Counted from the stretch's first letter, positions 7,920-15,774 are shown. The stretch is 64,000 bases of DNA from JAVBWO01 sp036677375 (GCA_036677375.1 JAVBWO010000013.1:1-64000), one strand, 5' to 3'. Translations and numbers: made by a program. The notes: generated from the sequence alone by a model not told the origin.

Positions 7920-8006
7920 CTATTTCATGTTTACTGCCGCAATCGTTTTGTCGAGTACCTGTGCTTTTTTTAATAATTCATTGAAATAAATTGTTAAATT
8001 GAACAC
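7920..8006 (-). CDS. possible 28-aa peptide gene with ribosome-binding site inside a hairpin
   Basis: GTG start, 28 codons, TAG stop; GAGGAGG lies 7 bases upstream, as strong as any in the element. The peptide begins VFNLTIYFNELLKKAQ and is amphipathic. The inverted repeat TTGAACAC (7999-8006) / GTGTTCAA (8030-8037) brackets the ribosome-binding site and start, so translation could be controlled by structure. A terminator follows. Not recognised as a known family; it may be a leader or small regulator. Confidence 0.4.
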   Translation of the reverse strand: MFNLTIYFNELLKKAQVLDKTIAAVNMK

Positions 8007-8163
8007 AGTGATACCTCCTCGATACCGCCGTGTTCAAAAAGAGGTGACTTTAACACACCCTCCGATTCTTATTTTGAAAAAGGAAAACGGCGGCCTGAAT
8101 GTTATTTCAAAACCGCCGTTTGGTTCTCAACATGCAGACAGCCGAAAAACAACGGTTTTGTTG

Positions 8164-8199
8164 TTATTGGCTCTGCGTCTTCGCGTCTGGCTCTTTCAT
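8164..8199 (-). pseudogene. detached 3' tail of the cysteine-rich KTR gene
   Basis: Minus strand reads MKEPDAKTQSQ then TAA. From memory this is the usual C-terminus of cysteine-rich KTR proteins, yet here it is cut off from the body of the gene by about 100 bases of unrelated sequence. It supports an insertion in the KTR gene. Confidence 0.55.
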
Positions 8200-8276
8200 C
8201 TTTATTTACTTTAGCTGATCCATACAGCTTTTTGTAACGACTGCGCGAGTGTTAATGATGGCGTTGTCACCGATTT

Positions 8277-8447
8277 TTAGTCGTTTACCTTTAGCATCCT
8301 GACGATAGACACATTCTGTTGTTTTACGTCGATTAAAGTTTCCTGCTTACACTTGGGACAATATAACGGAAAATTTCTCAATTCTGTATCTTTCCGTATT
8401 TTTAGCCGGGTCTTATTCCCGCATACGGGACATCGCAACCACTCCAT
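8277..8447 (-). CDS. cysteine-rich KTR-domain protein, C-terminus replaced
   Basis: 56 aa: MEWLRCPVCGNKTRLKIRK...FPLYCPKCKQETLIDVKQ, a CxxC...CxxC zinc ribbon of the cysteine-rich KTR family found beside resistance genes in Gram-positive conjugative transposons. Its ribosome-binding site lies in the last codons of the MATE gene, which ends only a few bases upstream, so the two are translationally coupled. The last residues (RMLKVND) differ from the family, and the expected tail lies ~80 bases downstream. Probably truncated by a small insertion. Function unknown. Confidence 0.7.
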   Translation of the reverse strand: MEWLRCPVCGNKTRLKIRKDTELRNFPLYCPKCKQETLIDVKQQNVSIVRMLKVND

Positions 8448-8452
8448 ATCGC

Positions 8453-9829
8453 TCACAATGCACCTCCGTCGTCCCGCCGTTGGATCAGCTTTTTGCTTTC
8501 CCAGCCCTTGCCTTTAAAGTAAATGAAGCCAACAATTGCAGGCAATATCGGTGAGAGTGCCTGTCCTAAATATACTCCTGTGAATCCGGCATTCAGAGTA
8601 AACGCCAGCAGCCAGCTTACAGGCAAACGAACGATCACAGCTTCTAAAAGCGCATTTACCAAAGCAATATTTGCCGAGCCCACCCCGATGGCAAAGGAAT
8701 CGAACGTATACATGACCGCATAGATCAAACTGTTAACACCGCAGCATATTCTAAGGTACAGTACCCCATTTTTTACAACTTCCGCGCTGGTGTGGTCAAA
8801 AAGCGCAATCATTGGTTCAGCACATACTTGAACAAGAACGACGACTGCAAGAGTAACCACGAGATTCAGTACAAGACCTATTTTGACGGTTTTCCTTGCG
8901 CGATCCGCTTTTCCAGCGCCGATGTTTTGACCGACCATTGCCGTCACCGCTTGCCCAATCGCCCAGCAGGGCATTCCGGCAAAGGTGTTGATTTTCAAGC
9001 CAACACCGGACGCCGCAGCGACAAAAGTACCGAAATGATTAAGCATACCTGTAATCAAGAGATAGGCGATATTCACCACAGCCATTTGAATTGCCGTCGG
9101 TAATCCTACTTTAAGAATGACAATTAATTTATCTGTCTTTATCGCAAAATGTCTAATTTTGAAGTCGAAAACAAAATCTCTGTGGTTCAGATAGACAACG
9201 GAAATCACAAACGAGATACCTTGGGAAAAAATAGTCGCATAGGCTGCTCCCTTTGTTCCCATTTCAAGTGGCCCAACTAAAAGTAAATCCAATATAATAT
9301 TAATAGTGGTGGCAGTTCCCACAAAGTAAAGTGGTGTTTTTGAGTCTCCAAAGCCTTTCATAATAGAGCATACTGTGTTATATCCAAATACAAAAACGGT
9401 CCCATAGCAAATAATTTTCATATAGTCGCATGCATCTTGCATAGCATCTGGGGGAACGTTTAGAAAATTGAAAAGCGGCCGATAAATCATTAGGCCAATA
9501 ACCGTTATCACAATCGAAGCGAGTATGGCAAGTGAGAAAAGTGTGCCAATCGTTTCGCGCTGTCCATCGGTGTCGTTTGCCCCTTTAAATTGTGCAATCA
9601 GTACAGTGCCGCCCATCGTCACGCCGATGCAAATTGAGCTTATAATAAAACTAAGCATGGAAGCGTTACTAATAGCGGCAAGCCCCGTTTCTCCAACAAC
9701 TCTGCCCACCACAAGCATATCGACAATGCTGTATAATGACTGCAAAAGATTTGCCAGCAATACCGGAAACGCAAAGACGATCAGTTTTTTCGGAACGCTC
9801 CCGGTAGATAGATTTTGTTCTTCTATCAT
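8453..9829 (-). CDS. MATE family multidrug/Na+ antiporter
   Basis: 458 aa with about 12 hydrophobic segments, a full-length MATE transporter. Family features include the N-terminal PKKLIVFAFPVLLANLLQSLYSIVDMLVVGR and the second-half repeat beginning near VGLPTAIQMAVVN. It exports cationic drugs in exchange for Na+ or H+. AT-richer than the transfer backbone, it is cargo, with its own promoter and a 300-base leader bearing two small ORFs and two terminators. Substrate specificity cannot be read from sequence. Confidence 0.88.
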   Translation of the reverse strand: MIEEQNLSTGSVPKKLIVFAFPVLLANLLQSLYSIVDMLVVGRVVGETGLAAISNASMLSFIISSICIGVTMGGTVLIAQFKGANDTDGQRETIGTLFSLAILASIVITVIGLMIYRPLFNFLNVPPDAMQDACDYMKIICYGTVFVFGYNTVCSIMKGFGDSKTPLYFVGTATTINIILDLLLVGPLEMGTKGAAYATIFSQGISFVISVVYLNHRDFVFDFKIRHFAIKTDKLIVILKVGLPTAIQMAVVNIAYLLITGMLNHFGTFVAAASGVGLKINTFAGMPCWAIGQAVTAMVGQNIGAGKADRARKTVKIGLVLNLVVTLAVVVLVQVCAEPMIALFDHTSAEVVKNGVLYLRICCGVNSLIYAVMYTFDSFAIGVGSANIALVNALLEAVIVRLPVSWLLAFTLNAGFTGVYLGQALSPILPAIVGFIYFKGKGWESKKLIQRRDDGGAL

Positions 9830-9978
9830 TGTTTCTAATTCCTTTCAAAAAAGCAGAGGGATAACACAATGATGTGTACCCTCTGCTTTGCATGTTATAT
9901 TGCCTGAAAAAGGCAAAACAAAAGGCCGCAAACAAAACATTGTCTGCGACCTAAACGTCCAATTACATTTCTATAAAC

Positions 9979-10032
9979 CTATAAATGGGTATAGAAACCA
10001 AAAGCAGATTTTTTCTGCTTTGGAGCGTACAT
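9979..10032 (-). CDS. second leader peptide of the MATE gene (17 aa)
   Basis: ATG TAC GCT CCA... to TAG: MYAPKQKKSAFGFYTHL. It starts 3 bases after the first leader ORF stops, which allows termination-reinitiation. The coding bases form the AAGCAGA/TCTGCTT hairpin, so a ribosome sitting here would change the fold. Confidence 0.45.
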   Translation of the reverse strand: MYAPKQKKSAFGFYTHL

Positions 10033-10034
10033 TT

Positions 10035-10127
10035 CTATAGGTTTACGTTTAGATTAGGCTCCGCACAATGTTTCATGATATAAACTTGTTTGGAGCCAAA
10101 ATCAATGGAAAATTTCCCGAACAACAT
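10035..10127 (-). CDS. first leader peptide of the MATE gene (30 aa)
   Basis: ATG with AGAGGTGAGC 3 bases upstream, 30 codons, TAG stop. The peptide begins MLFGKFSIDFGSK and ends NLNVNL. It is the first ORF on the transcript, about 25 bases after the -10 box. Confidence 0.5.
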   Translation of the reverse strand: MLFGKFSIDFGSKQVYIMKHCAEPNLNVNL

Positions 10128-10153
10128 CGTGCTCACCTCTTATCATTTAAAAT

Positions 10154-10182
10154 ATTATAACTTATTAACGACACCATGTCAA
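10154..10182 (-). promoter_or_regulatory. consensus promoter of the MATE leader
   Basis: Minus strand TTGACA, 17-bp spacer, TATAAT: a perfect sigma-A consensus. This implies constitutive initiation, with control downstream in the leader. Confidence 0.85.
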
Positions 10183-10286
10183 TGATCTTCGAATACGGGG
10201 CGAAATTATATACTACATATATGTAACATATTATTTCGTTCTCATGATCTCACCCGAAATGTAAAATAATAATGGGTGATATGAAA

Positions 10287-10643
10287 ATGTACCAAGATGA
10301 TCGTAAGCTTGATTTTCACGCTTTAGGCCGGGAAATCAAGCGCAAAAGAGAGGCCAAGGGCTGGACGCAAGAATATCTGGCCCAGCTTGTAGACCGCGTA
10401 CCGCGCTCCATTATGTATATTGAAAATCGTGGGCAGCATCCGAGTTTGAATGTGTTTTATAAACTCGTTACTCTGCTGGACATTTCCGTAGATCAATTTT
10501 TTTATCCCGACCAACAAAACGGCGATAGCGACAGCAGAAAGCGGCTTGATATTACACTAAATTCTATGAGTGAAAAAGAGCTTATCGTTATGCAAGCGAC
10601 CGCAGATGGACTGAAAAAGGCCCGCGAAACGGAGAAAGCATAG
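10287..10643 (+). CDS. XRE-type helix-turn-helix regulator
   Basis: 118 aa. Of three in-frame ATGs (10272, 10281, 10287) the last has the best spacing from GGGTG. The N-terminal HTH is clear (REIKRKREAKGWTQEYLAQLVDRVPRSIMYIENRGQHPS); the C-terminal part is acidic and helical. It is divergent from the MATE leader, with the palindrome TACATATATGTA at 10214-10225 in between as a possible operator. The same regulator type is standard in CTn4-like elements, where it is thought to control transfer or excision. Confidence 0.8.
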   Translation: MYQDDRKLDFHALGREIKRKREAKGWTQEYLAQLVDRVPRSIMYIENRGQHPSLNVFYKLVTLLDISVDQFFYPDQQNGDSDSRKRLDITLNSMSEKELIVMQATADGLKKARETEKA

Positions 10644-10702
10644 AAAATACGTGGCCTCCATTTTTGTACCAGCTTCCAGGGTTGTGCAAAACGGCAAGCA
10701 AT

Positions 10703-10774
10703 TCCAGTGTGGCCACACTGGAGATTTTCACAGCCCCGAGGGCTACGAAAATGCTTGTTGGGGAGCCTCCCCAA
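10703..10774. other. candidate oriT region with two palindromes
   Basis: A perfect 20-bp palindrome TCCAGTGTGGCCACACTGGA (10703-10722) and an odd palindrome TTGGGGAG-C-CTCCCCAA (10758-10774) lie in the 185-bp gap between regulator and relaxase 3' end. Palindromes near the relaxase gene are typical for transfer origins; the nick site is not identifiable. Confidence 0.45.
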
Positions 10775-10828
10775 ACCCGGCGCTTTGGGACGAAATGTCC
10801 CAAGGCTCTGTTGTCTGCGTCACCGTCG

Positions 10829-12238
10829 CTAACGCTCCTGTTCCTTTATCTTTCGCTCGTCCGTCAGGCCGAGCAGATGATCGATATTCGCCTTCACCGC
10901 GACGGCCTCCCGCATTTCGCGCTGGGCGTCGCGGTATTCGGTATAGAGGGCCTTTTTCTCCGCCGCCAGTTGGCGGCGTTTTTCTTTAAGCGCATCCATT
11001 TTAGGGAGCTTCGCTCCGCTCAAAATATTGTTCATGGTCGTCCGCGCCGCTCGGTAGGTGGCAAGCTCGGCCTCATGCTCGGCCAGATATTTTTTGCTGT
11101 ACCGGGCCGCCTTGTAGCCGTCGAACACGGGACGCGTTTTGGCGTAGTCCACCACGGCCCCCATGAGCTCGGCTGTTTCGGATAGAGCCGACTCGGTAGA
11201 TTTGAGTTCCTCGGTGACTTTATGAAAACGGTCAACCGCCGCCTCAGTCCGAGCCGCAAGCTGACCATATTCGGTCAGTTTATGCTCCTGTAAAAATTGC
11301 AGGGCGGCGGCCATCTGTTTGAGATTATAGATTTTGGCCCACCGCTCATAGGCCGGGCCCTTGCCGGAACGCATCCGTTCCTGAATGTCGATGATAAGAT
11401 TGACGCGCCGGGACTCTGCCGACTGTTTTGTCTTGAGCTCCGGCGCGGGACGCTTGCCGGCGATCACGGCCCGGATGTCCTCGGGATCGTAGCCGTCCCC
11501 GAGCGTGGAGGACCGAAGCCGGGTCGCCCGTTCCTGTCCCGGAGCCACAAAGGAGATTGCCCCGCCGCGCCCATGCCGCACCTCATAACCTGACGCCTCC
11601 ATGAGCCGGAGAAAATCATCGAAATCGAAAGGGCTTTTTGCGAGGGCCTCGGCTATGGCAAGGCGCAGCCGCTCCTGATAGGATAATGGCCTGTCCGTCC
11701 CAAGCCACTGCCCATAATGCAGAAATTTCCCCTTGCTGTGCCGCGCGGGATTTTGGATATAGGACAAATCGTGCTCGATACATACCCGGTCGGAAAGCCG
11801 CCGCAGAGCAAAGGCGGAACCGATAAAATTGTGATATTTGCGGGAACAGTCGCAGGCCGTGGCGTTGTAATAAATGTGGTTGTGAGTATGACCCTTGTCG
11901 ATGTGGGTACAGACGAAAAACTGATATTTGCCTTTCGTCCAGCGCATGGCCGTTTCATAACCGAGCTTGTTGGCTTCCTCCGGCGTGACCTCACCCTGGG
12001 GGAAAGCCTGCCGGATTTGGAAGAACAGAGTGCCGCGCTCCACGGCCCGGCCCGTCTCCGCCTGATACTGGCTTTTTGTGAGCAGAAATTCGGCATGAGC
12101 CGTTGCGGGATCGCAGAGGTAAGAGGAAACGGCCCCCAGCTTTTTCGGGTTCAGGCCGTAGGCGAACCGCTCCTCCATCGTCTGGACAGCGTTCTTGTCA
12201 GCCGCTTTTTTATAGGGCCTGATGTAAGTTGTAGCCGT
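10829..12238 (-). CDS. relaxase (mobilization nuclease) of the element
   Basis: 469 aa when read from the codon best placed for GAGGAGG (7-base spacing). That codon is ACG, where an ATG would be expected (…ATTYIRPYKKAADK); an in-frame ATG 18 bases upstream overlaps the ribosome-binding site. The HUH-type metal motif THIDKGHTHNHIYYNA lies near residues 110-126, and a Tyr-rich N-terminal region supplies the nicking residue. The C-terminal half is a long charged coiled coil. It nicks oriT and leads the strand to VirD4. The start-codon change may lower expression or reflect a sequencing error. Confidence 0.85.
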   Translation of the reverse strand, partial: TATTYIRPYKKAADKNAVQTMEERFAYGLNPKKLGAVSSYLCDPATAHAEFLLTKSQYQAETGRAVERGTLFFQIRQAFPQGEVTPEEANKLGYETAMRWTKGKYQFFVCTHIDKGHTHNHIYYNATACDCSRKYHNFIGSAFALRRLSDRVCIEHDLSYIQNPARHSKGKFLHYGQWLGTDRPLSYQERLRLAIAEALAKSPFDFDDFLRLMEASGYEVRHGRGGAISFVAPGQERATRLRSSTLGDGYDPEDIRAVIAGKRPAPELKTKQSAESRRVNLIIDIQERMRSGKGPAYERWAKIYNLKQMAAALQFLQEHKLTEYGQLAARTEAAVDRFHKVTEELKSTESALSETAELMGAVVDYAKTRPVFDGYKAARYSKKYLAEHEAELATYRAARTTMNNILSGAKLPKMDALKEKRRQLAAEKKALYTEYRDAQREMREAVAVKANIDHLLGLTDERKIKEQER

Positions 12239-12317
12239 GGGCAAACCTCCTCTCATATGGCAGGCGGCGGCTGTGTCCAGCCGCCGCGCTCAGTTTGGGA
12301 CAAAAAGTCCCGAAGTC

Positions 12318-12611
12318 TCAGCCGGTGATAAAGCAACGCAGGGAGTAATTGAGATCATCCAGCTTGAGAATAAGCCACTCGGACAAAGCCGGAAGTCCAA
12401 AGGGAGAGACGAGAAACGCTCCCACCAGCATCCGGAATCCGGATGCTGAATCGCCGCCAATAAAATATGCGAAAAGACCGCAGACGGCGGCAATCAGAGC
12501 AAGGACACTCAACACCCCGGCGGCCAACGAGTGCAGAAAAGAAAGCATCGCCACGGTAAGAGTTAGCGCCAAAACAAAGGGGGCGGCAATTATTTTCAAT
12601 AGAATTCGCAT
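12318..12611 (-). CDS. CD1845 family membrane protein
   Basis: 97 aa from the ATG of MRILLKIIAAPFVLALTLTV, after TAAGGAGG. Two or three hydrophobic segments cover residues 5-70. This short family is carried upstream of the relaxase in CTn4/Tn1549 elements. Function unknown; it probably belongs to the transfer operon. The plus-strand HNH cassette begins upstream of it. Confidence 0.75.
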   Translation of the reverse strand: MRILLKIIAAPFVLALTLTVAMLSFLHSLAAGVLSVLALIAAVCGLFAYFIGGDSASGFRMLVGAFLVSPFGLPALSEWLILKLDDLNYSLRCFITG

Positions 12612-12792
12612 GTTGACCTCCTTAAAATCCGCTTGTTTACCTGTATATGTCAATTATAACTCCGCAAAAATCAGCGAACAAGGATGTCGATAAGCTACCA
12701 ATTTTGCTTGAAATAAGCGGTTTTCTGTAGCATTAAGTAAAACGAGGTGTTATAGTAACAGTATAAATTATCCATGAAATGAGGTGTATGCT

Positions 12793-13620
12793 ATGACAAA
12801 TAATCGAGATGATTTTTCTCTATCGACAAAAGAACTTTTAGCCAATAGAGTTGGCAGGAGATGCAGTAATCCAAATTGCAGAAAATCAACTTGCGGCGCG
12901 AATGATGATCCGCAAAAATTTACTAACATAGGCGTTGCCTCACATATCTGTGCGGCGGCCAAGGGCGGCCCACGATATGATGAAAGCATGACCTCGGAAG
13001 AACGAAAGTCTTTTGAGAACGGGATATGGTTGTGCCAGTCGTGTTCAAAGCTGATAGATACTGATACAATGCGCTATTCTAAACCGGTGCTCCTTTCATG
13101 GAAAAGAATTGCCGAGGAATATGCCATTTTAGAATTGGAAACGGCTTCGCCGGTTCAAGCAGTAGAACAAGATAAGGACATCATTAAGTTCTATGTCCAA
13201 TGCTTTGATAGACCTGCCTTTCAAGACCACATATGCCAAGAGGGACGAATGGAGGACTTTGATAAAGCAATTGAAGATACAATCATTGCCCTCAACACCG
13301 GTGTCCTGAGAACAAGGGATGGAGAAGTTCTAAAACAGTCAGAGGGTAAATCAGTCATTCAAAACCTTGTTTGGCGGGAAAAACTTGACGCCATCACTGA
13401 TATGCTGGTTTCAATTCGCAGGCGATTGAAAATTGCGAAAGAAGAAAAAGCATACACTGCCTATGGATCAAATGGAGATGTTTTTTACTGCTTCAGTGAC
13501 AGGGAACTCGGCGAGTGGTTTAATCTTACCCGCGACGAAATCTTGAAAATCCTATCTTCCATATGTAGAGAAGCCGGACTCAGAGAACTACATTTTTCAA
13601 GAAAAAGTTACAGATGGTAA
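12793..13620 (+). CDS. HNH-nuclease-like protein (cargo)
   Basis: 275 aa from the ATG 6 bases after GAGGTG; a GTG three codons upstream overlaps that site. The first ~115 residues form an HNH-like zinc-bound fold: Cys24/Cys29 (RRCSNPNC), His51 in ASHICAAAKGGPRYD, and Cys81/Cys84 (GIWLCQSC), then KLIDTD and a Trp-containing helix. The remaining ~160 residues are helical and unassigned. AT-rich, on the plus strand, and followed 25 bp later by a second gene: a two-gene cargo set within the mobilization operon. A DNA-cutting defence role is inferred. Confidence 0.65.
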   Translation: MTNNRDDFSLSTKELLANRVGRRCSNPNCRKSTCGANDDPQKFTNIGVASHICAAAKGGPRYDESMTSEERKSFENGIWLCQSCSKLIDTDTMRYSKPVLLSWKRIAEEYAILELETASPVQAVEQDKDIIKFYVQCFDRPAFQDHICQEGRMEDFDKAIEDTIIALNTGVLRTRDGEVLKQSEGKSVIQNLVWREKLDAITDMLVSIRRRLKIAKEEKAYTAYGSNGDVFYCFSDRELGEWFNLTRDEILKILSSICREAGLRELHFSRKSYRW

Positions 13621-13645
13621 AACATATTTTAAGGTGAGGATGATA

Positions 13646-14785
13646 ATGAATGACCTCTTAAAAGCGATTCTGCCGATGGCGGAAATATTGATAATAAAAC
13701 GAGATTTTGATTTGTTGAGAAAACTCGCAACTCAACTCAAAGCAGCAACCCAGACGCAGCTAATTCCCTATACAGCCTTATTTTGTCAAGAAGCACTTGA
13801 ATATCTAAATAAAAAAGGCCATGCAGTTGAGCTTGAGCCTACAAGCCATTATTCAATTAAAGACATCAGACAGAAAGCAAAGTTTTTTGACTTGAGCATC
13901 AATAAGTTGCTTCAAAGTGTAGAGAATGTGGATGATCTGCAGAACGACTATTTCATCAACCTTATGCGCTATCCTCAATTGGGCTATTGGAACGTGCATG
14001 ATAATCTTGGGATTTTTTACGATGATCAGAAAAATATTGTGGGCAATTCACATTATGCCTTTTATCTGTTCCAAGATGAAAAGATGATTAGCAAGCCTCG
14101 TGAGAGTATGAGTGGTCATGACATAAGCGGAGAAGAAATGCATGCTTTTGCATATGATATGGGAAGAATAATTGGGAGCATATCTATGGCATTAACTCGT
14201 ATTAGCGATTTCATGGTCGCTGATGTTTGCGCGGATAATGTAACTTTGCATAGCCAAGACTTCAATACCAATCGTTGTAGTAGTACAGGAAATGAAAAAT
14301 ACAAAGTTGTGCGATTATTCTTGCTACATGTCCTTTCGAGTATCGGCTTTATTTTATATGTCGTGAGAAAAGCTATTATCAGAGAAAGTGGTTTGCTACT
14401 GAGACTCGAATATATCACATATCACTACGCCTTGTTGCGATTAGAGGGCATAATGACATATTGCAATAGCCATAAGGATGTTGTGAATGATTTCAAGTTA
14501 ATTGATGCGCTAAACCGAATCGACTATACAAACGGAGATGGCCTCAGAAAAACTGAATTCAGAAACTGTATGATGCATTTTGGCTTGACTGATAATAACG
14601 GATGTTCCCTTATAAACGAAGATAAAGTTGATCTTTCCGTTCCATTTTGTGGTCTTGTCGAAAGTCAGTTTAATATGACGTATGAGAATTACAAATCCAA
14701 GCTCGAAGCACAACTCATTTCGCTATACGAGATAATAAAAGACTACTTAGATTTTGATCTACTGCTCTCAACGGATAATGGGTAA
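13646..14785 (+). CDS. uncharacterised protein with RX4H (HEPN-like) motif (cargo)
   Basis: 379 aa from the ATG best spaced from AAGGTGAGG. Mostly helical; no family recognised. Near the C-terminus, FRNCMMHFG gives R306-x4-H311, the catalytic signature of HEPN ribonucleases, inside a helix-rich segment that is followed by a long C-terminal helix. HEPN RNases are common effectors in toxin-antitoxin and abortive-infection systems. With the HNH gene directly upstream, the pair looks like a compact defence module. The assignment rests on one short motif and context. Confidence 0.45.
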   Translation: MNDLLKAILPMAEILIIKRDFDLLRKLATQLKAATQTQLIPYTALFCQEALEYLNKKGHAVELEPTSHYSIKDIRQKAKFFDLSINKLLQSVENVDDLQNDYFINLMRYPQLGYWNVHDNLGIFYDDQKNIVGNSHYAFYLFQDEKMISKPRESMSGHDISGEEMHAFAYDMGRIIGSISMALTRISDFMVADVCADNVTLHSQDFNTNRCSSTGNEKYKVVRLFLLHVLSSIGFILYVVRKAIIRESGLLLRLEYITYHYALLRLEGIMTYCNSHKDVVNDFKLIDALNRIDYTNGDGLRKTEFRNCMMHFGLTDNNGCSLINEDKVDLSVPFCGLVESQFNMTYENYKSKLEAQLISLYEIIKDYLDFDLLLSTDNG

Positions 14786-14835
14786 AACGATATGCAGGAT
14801 GGCAAGCAGCGGCACCCGCTTGCCATCCTACTGTT

Positions 14836-15180
14836 TTATATCTCCACCAGCGCCGAAAGTTGCTTTAGCAGGTCGGACAGCGGCCTCCACAGATCGGCAT
14901 AATCTTTTTGCAGGGCTTTGATTTCATTTGGATACATGCCATAGGTATTCGCGTGAACCGCCACCTGATTCAAATTATTGGAGCAGCGCCGTTGCAGGGA
15001 GACGAGCTCCCGGACGGGCTCAAGATCAACGTGGAGCACATAGCCGTTGAGGGCCATTTTTCGCATATAGGCCCCCGCGTTGCGGATGCCCGCCTCGGCC
15101 ATGCGCTCGTGGATCTGCTCCAACTCCTCCGGCGTAACCATTACATGCAGGTGAACAGAGCGGCGGCGCTTTCTCGTCAC
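14836..15180 (-). CDS. MobC-type relaxosome protein
   Basis: 114 aa: MTRKRRRSVHLHVMVTPEELEQIHERMAEAGIRNAGAYMRKMALNG is a ribbon-helix-helix DNA-binding start. CSNNLNQVAVHANTYG is the NLNQ(I/V)A motif of MobC/MbeC proteins. It helps the relaxase bind oriT. It overlaps the next upstream gene by 4 bp. The relaxase gene normally lies close by; here the HNH cassette separates them. Confidence 0.85.
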   Translation of the reverse strand: MTRKRRRSVHLHVMVTPEELEQIHERMAEAGIRNAGAYMRKMALNGYVLHVDLEPVRELVSLQRRCSNNLNQVAVHANTYGMYPNEIKALQKDYADLWRPLSDLLKQLSALVEI

Positions 15181-15356
15181 CGTTCCTCGCGCTCCCGGCT
15201 GCGCTTGCGGGGCGGGTACTCCTTCACTTTATCCAGCGGCTTCTCTGGGGGCTCGGGTAGCGGAGGACAAAGGTTATCCAAAACACCGTTGATCATATTG
15301 TAATTCTGCTCGGCGGACATTTCCGCGCTTTTCATAGGATTGTATTTTTCAGACAT
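15177..15356 (-). CDS. small ICE protein, function unknown
   Basis: 59 aa from the ATG of MSEKYNPMKSAEMSAEQNYN, with AAAGGAGCG upstream. The C-terminus is Pro-rich then strongly basic (PPRKRSREREER). It overlaps MobC by 4 bp, so it is coupled to it. No domain recognised. Confidence 0.6.
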   Translation of the reverse strand: MSEKYNPMKSAEMSAEQNYNMINGVLDNLCPPLPEPPEKPLDKVKEYPPRKRSREREER

Positions 15357-15373
15357 AAAAACGCTCCTTTCCT

Positions 15374-15648
15374 TCATCGGTCGTCATGACCGTGTGTGGG
15401 CTTCTTTAGCGCAGGCGGGTCGATGTACCGCCGCTTGTAATCTGCGGCGCGGGCCTGCATATCGGCCTTGGCCCGGTTGACGTCGTCGAAATAATGGCCC
15501 CAGAGTAGTCACGCTTGCCGCGCTCATTAACGGTAAACTGCCATGTGACGAAAGGATTAGGGGCTTTGTGGTTTTCTCCGAGAGCGAAGCCCGCGCCGTT
15601 TTCAAAGGTAACGGCCTCTTTTATGGTATATCCGGCGTTTTTTTCCAC
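15374..15648 (-). pseudogene. frameshifted small ICE gene
   Basis: GTG start after GGAAGGAGG, reading EKNAGYTIKEAVTFENGAGF...VTWQFTVNERGKRDY. The frame then runs into SGAII..., while the frame one base away reads WGHYFDDVNRAKADMQARAADYKRRY...HGHDDR and stops at 15374. Total length is 275 nt, one short of a multiple of three, consistent with a single-base deletion near 15505. Either a real frameshift or a sequencing error. The protein family is uncharacterised but recurs in such elements. Confidence 0.65.
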
Positions 15649-15774
15649 GCTGGCCTCCTTCCAAAATGTTAGCTTTTCACCCCACAAACCGGGGCGGGAC
15701 GTGAAATGATACGCCCCGCCCTGGATTAGGTATGAAAAAGCCTTGTTTCATGCGGGTTTCCGAGGGCCGGAAAG

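Larger units (their letters stand above)
9851..10127 (-). promoter_or_regulatory. attenuator-like leader of the MATE gene
   Basis: Transcribed leader containing, in order on the minus strand: a 30-codon ORF; a 17-codon ORF; an inner hairpin AAGCAGA-aaaaa-TCTGCTT inside a longer pairing AAACCTATA/TATAGGTTT; terminator 1 (GGTCGCAGACA/TGTTTGCGGCC then TTTTGTTTTG, 9924-9951); and terminator 2 (AAGCAGAGGG.../CCCTCTGCTT then TTTTG, 9851-9888) just before the MATE ribosome-binding site. Small peptides followed by terminators are the layout of ribosome-stalling attenuators for antibiotic resistance genes. The mechanism is inferred. Confidence 0.7.
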
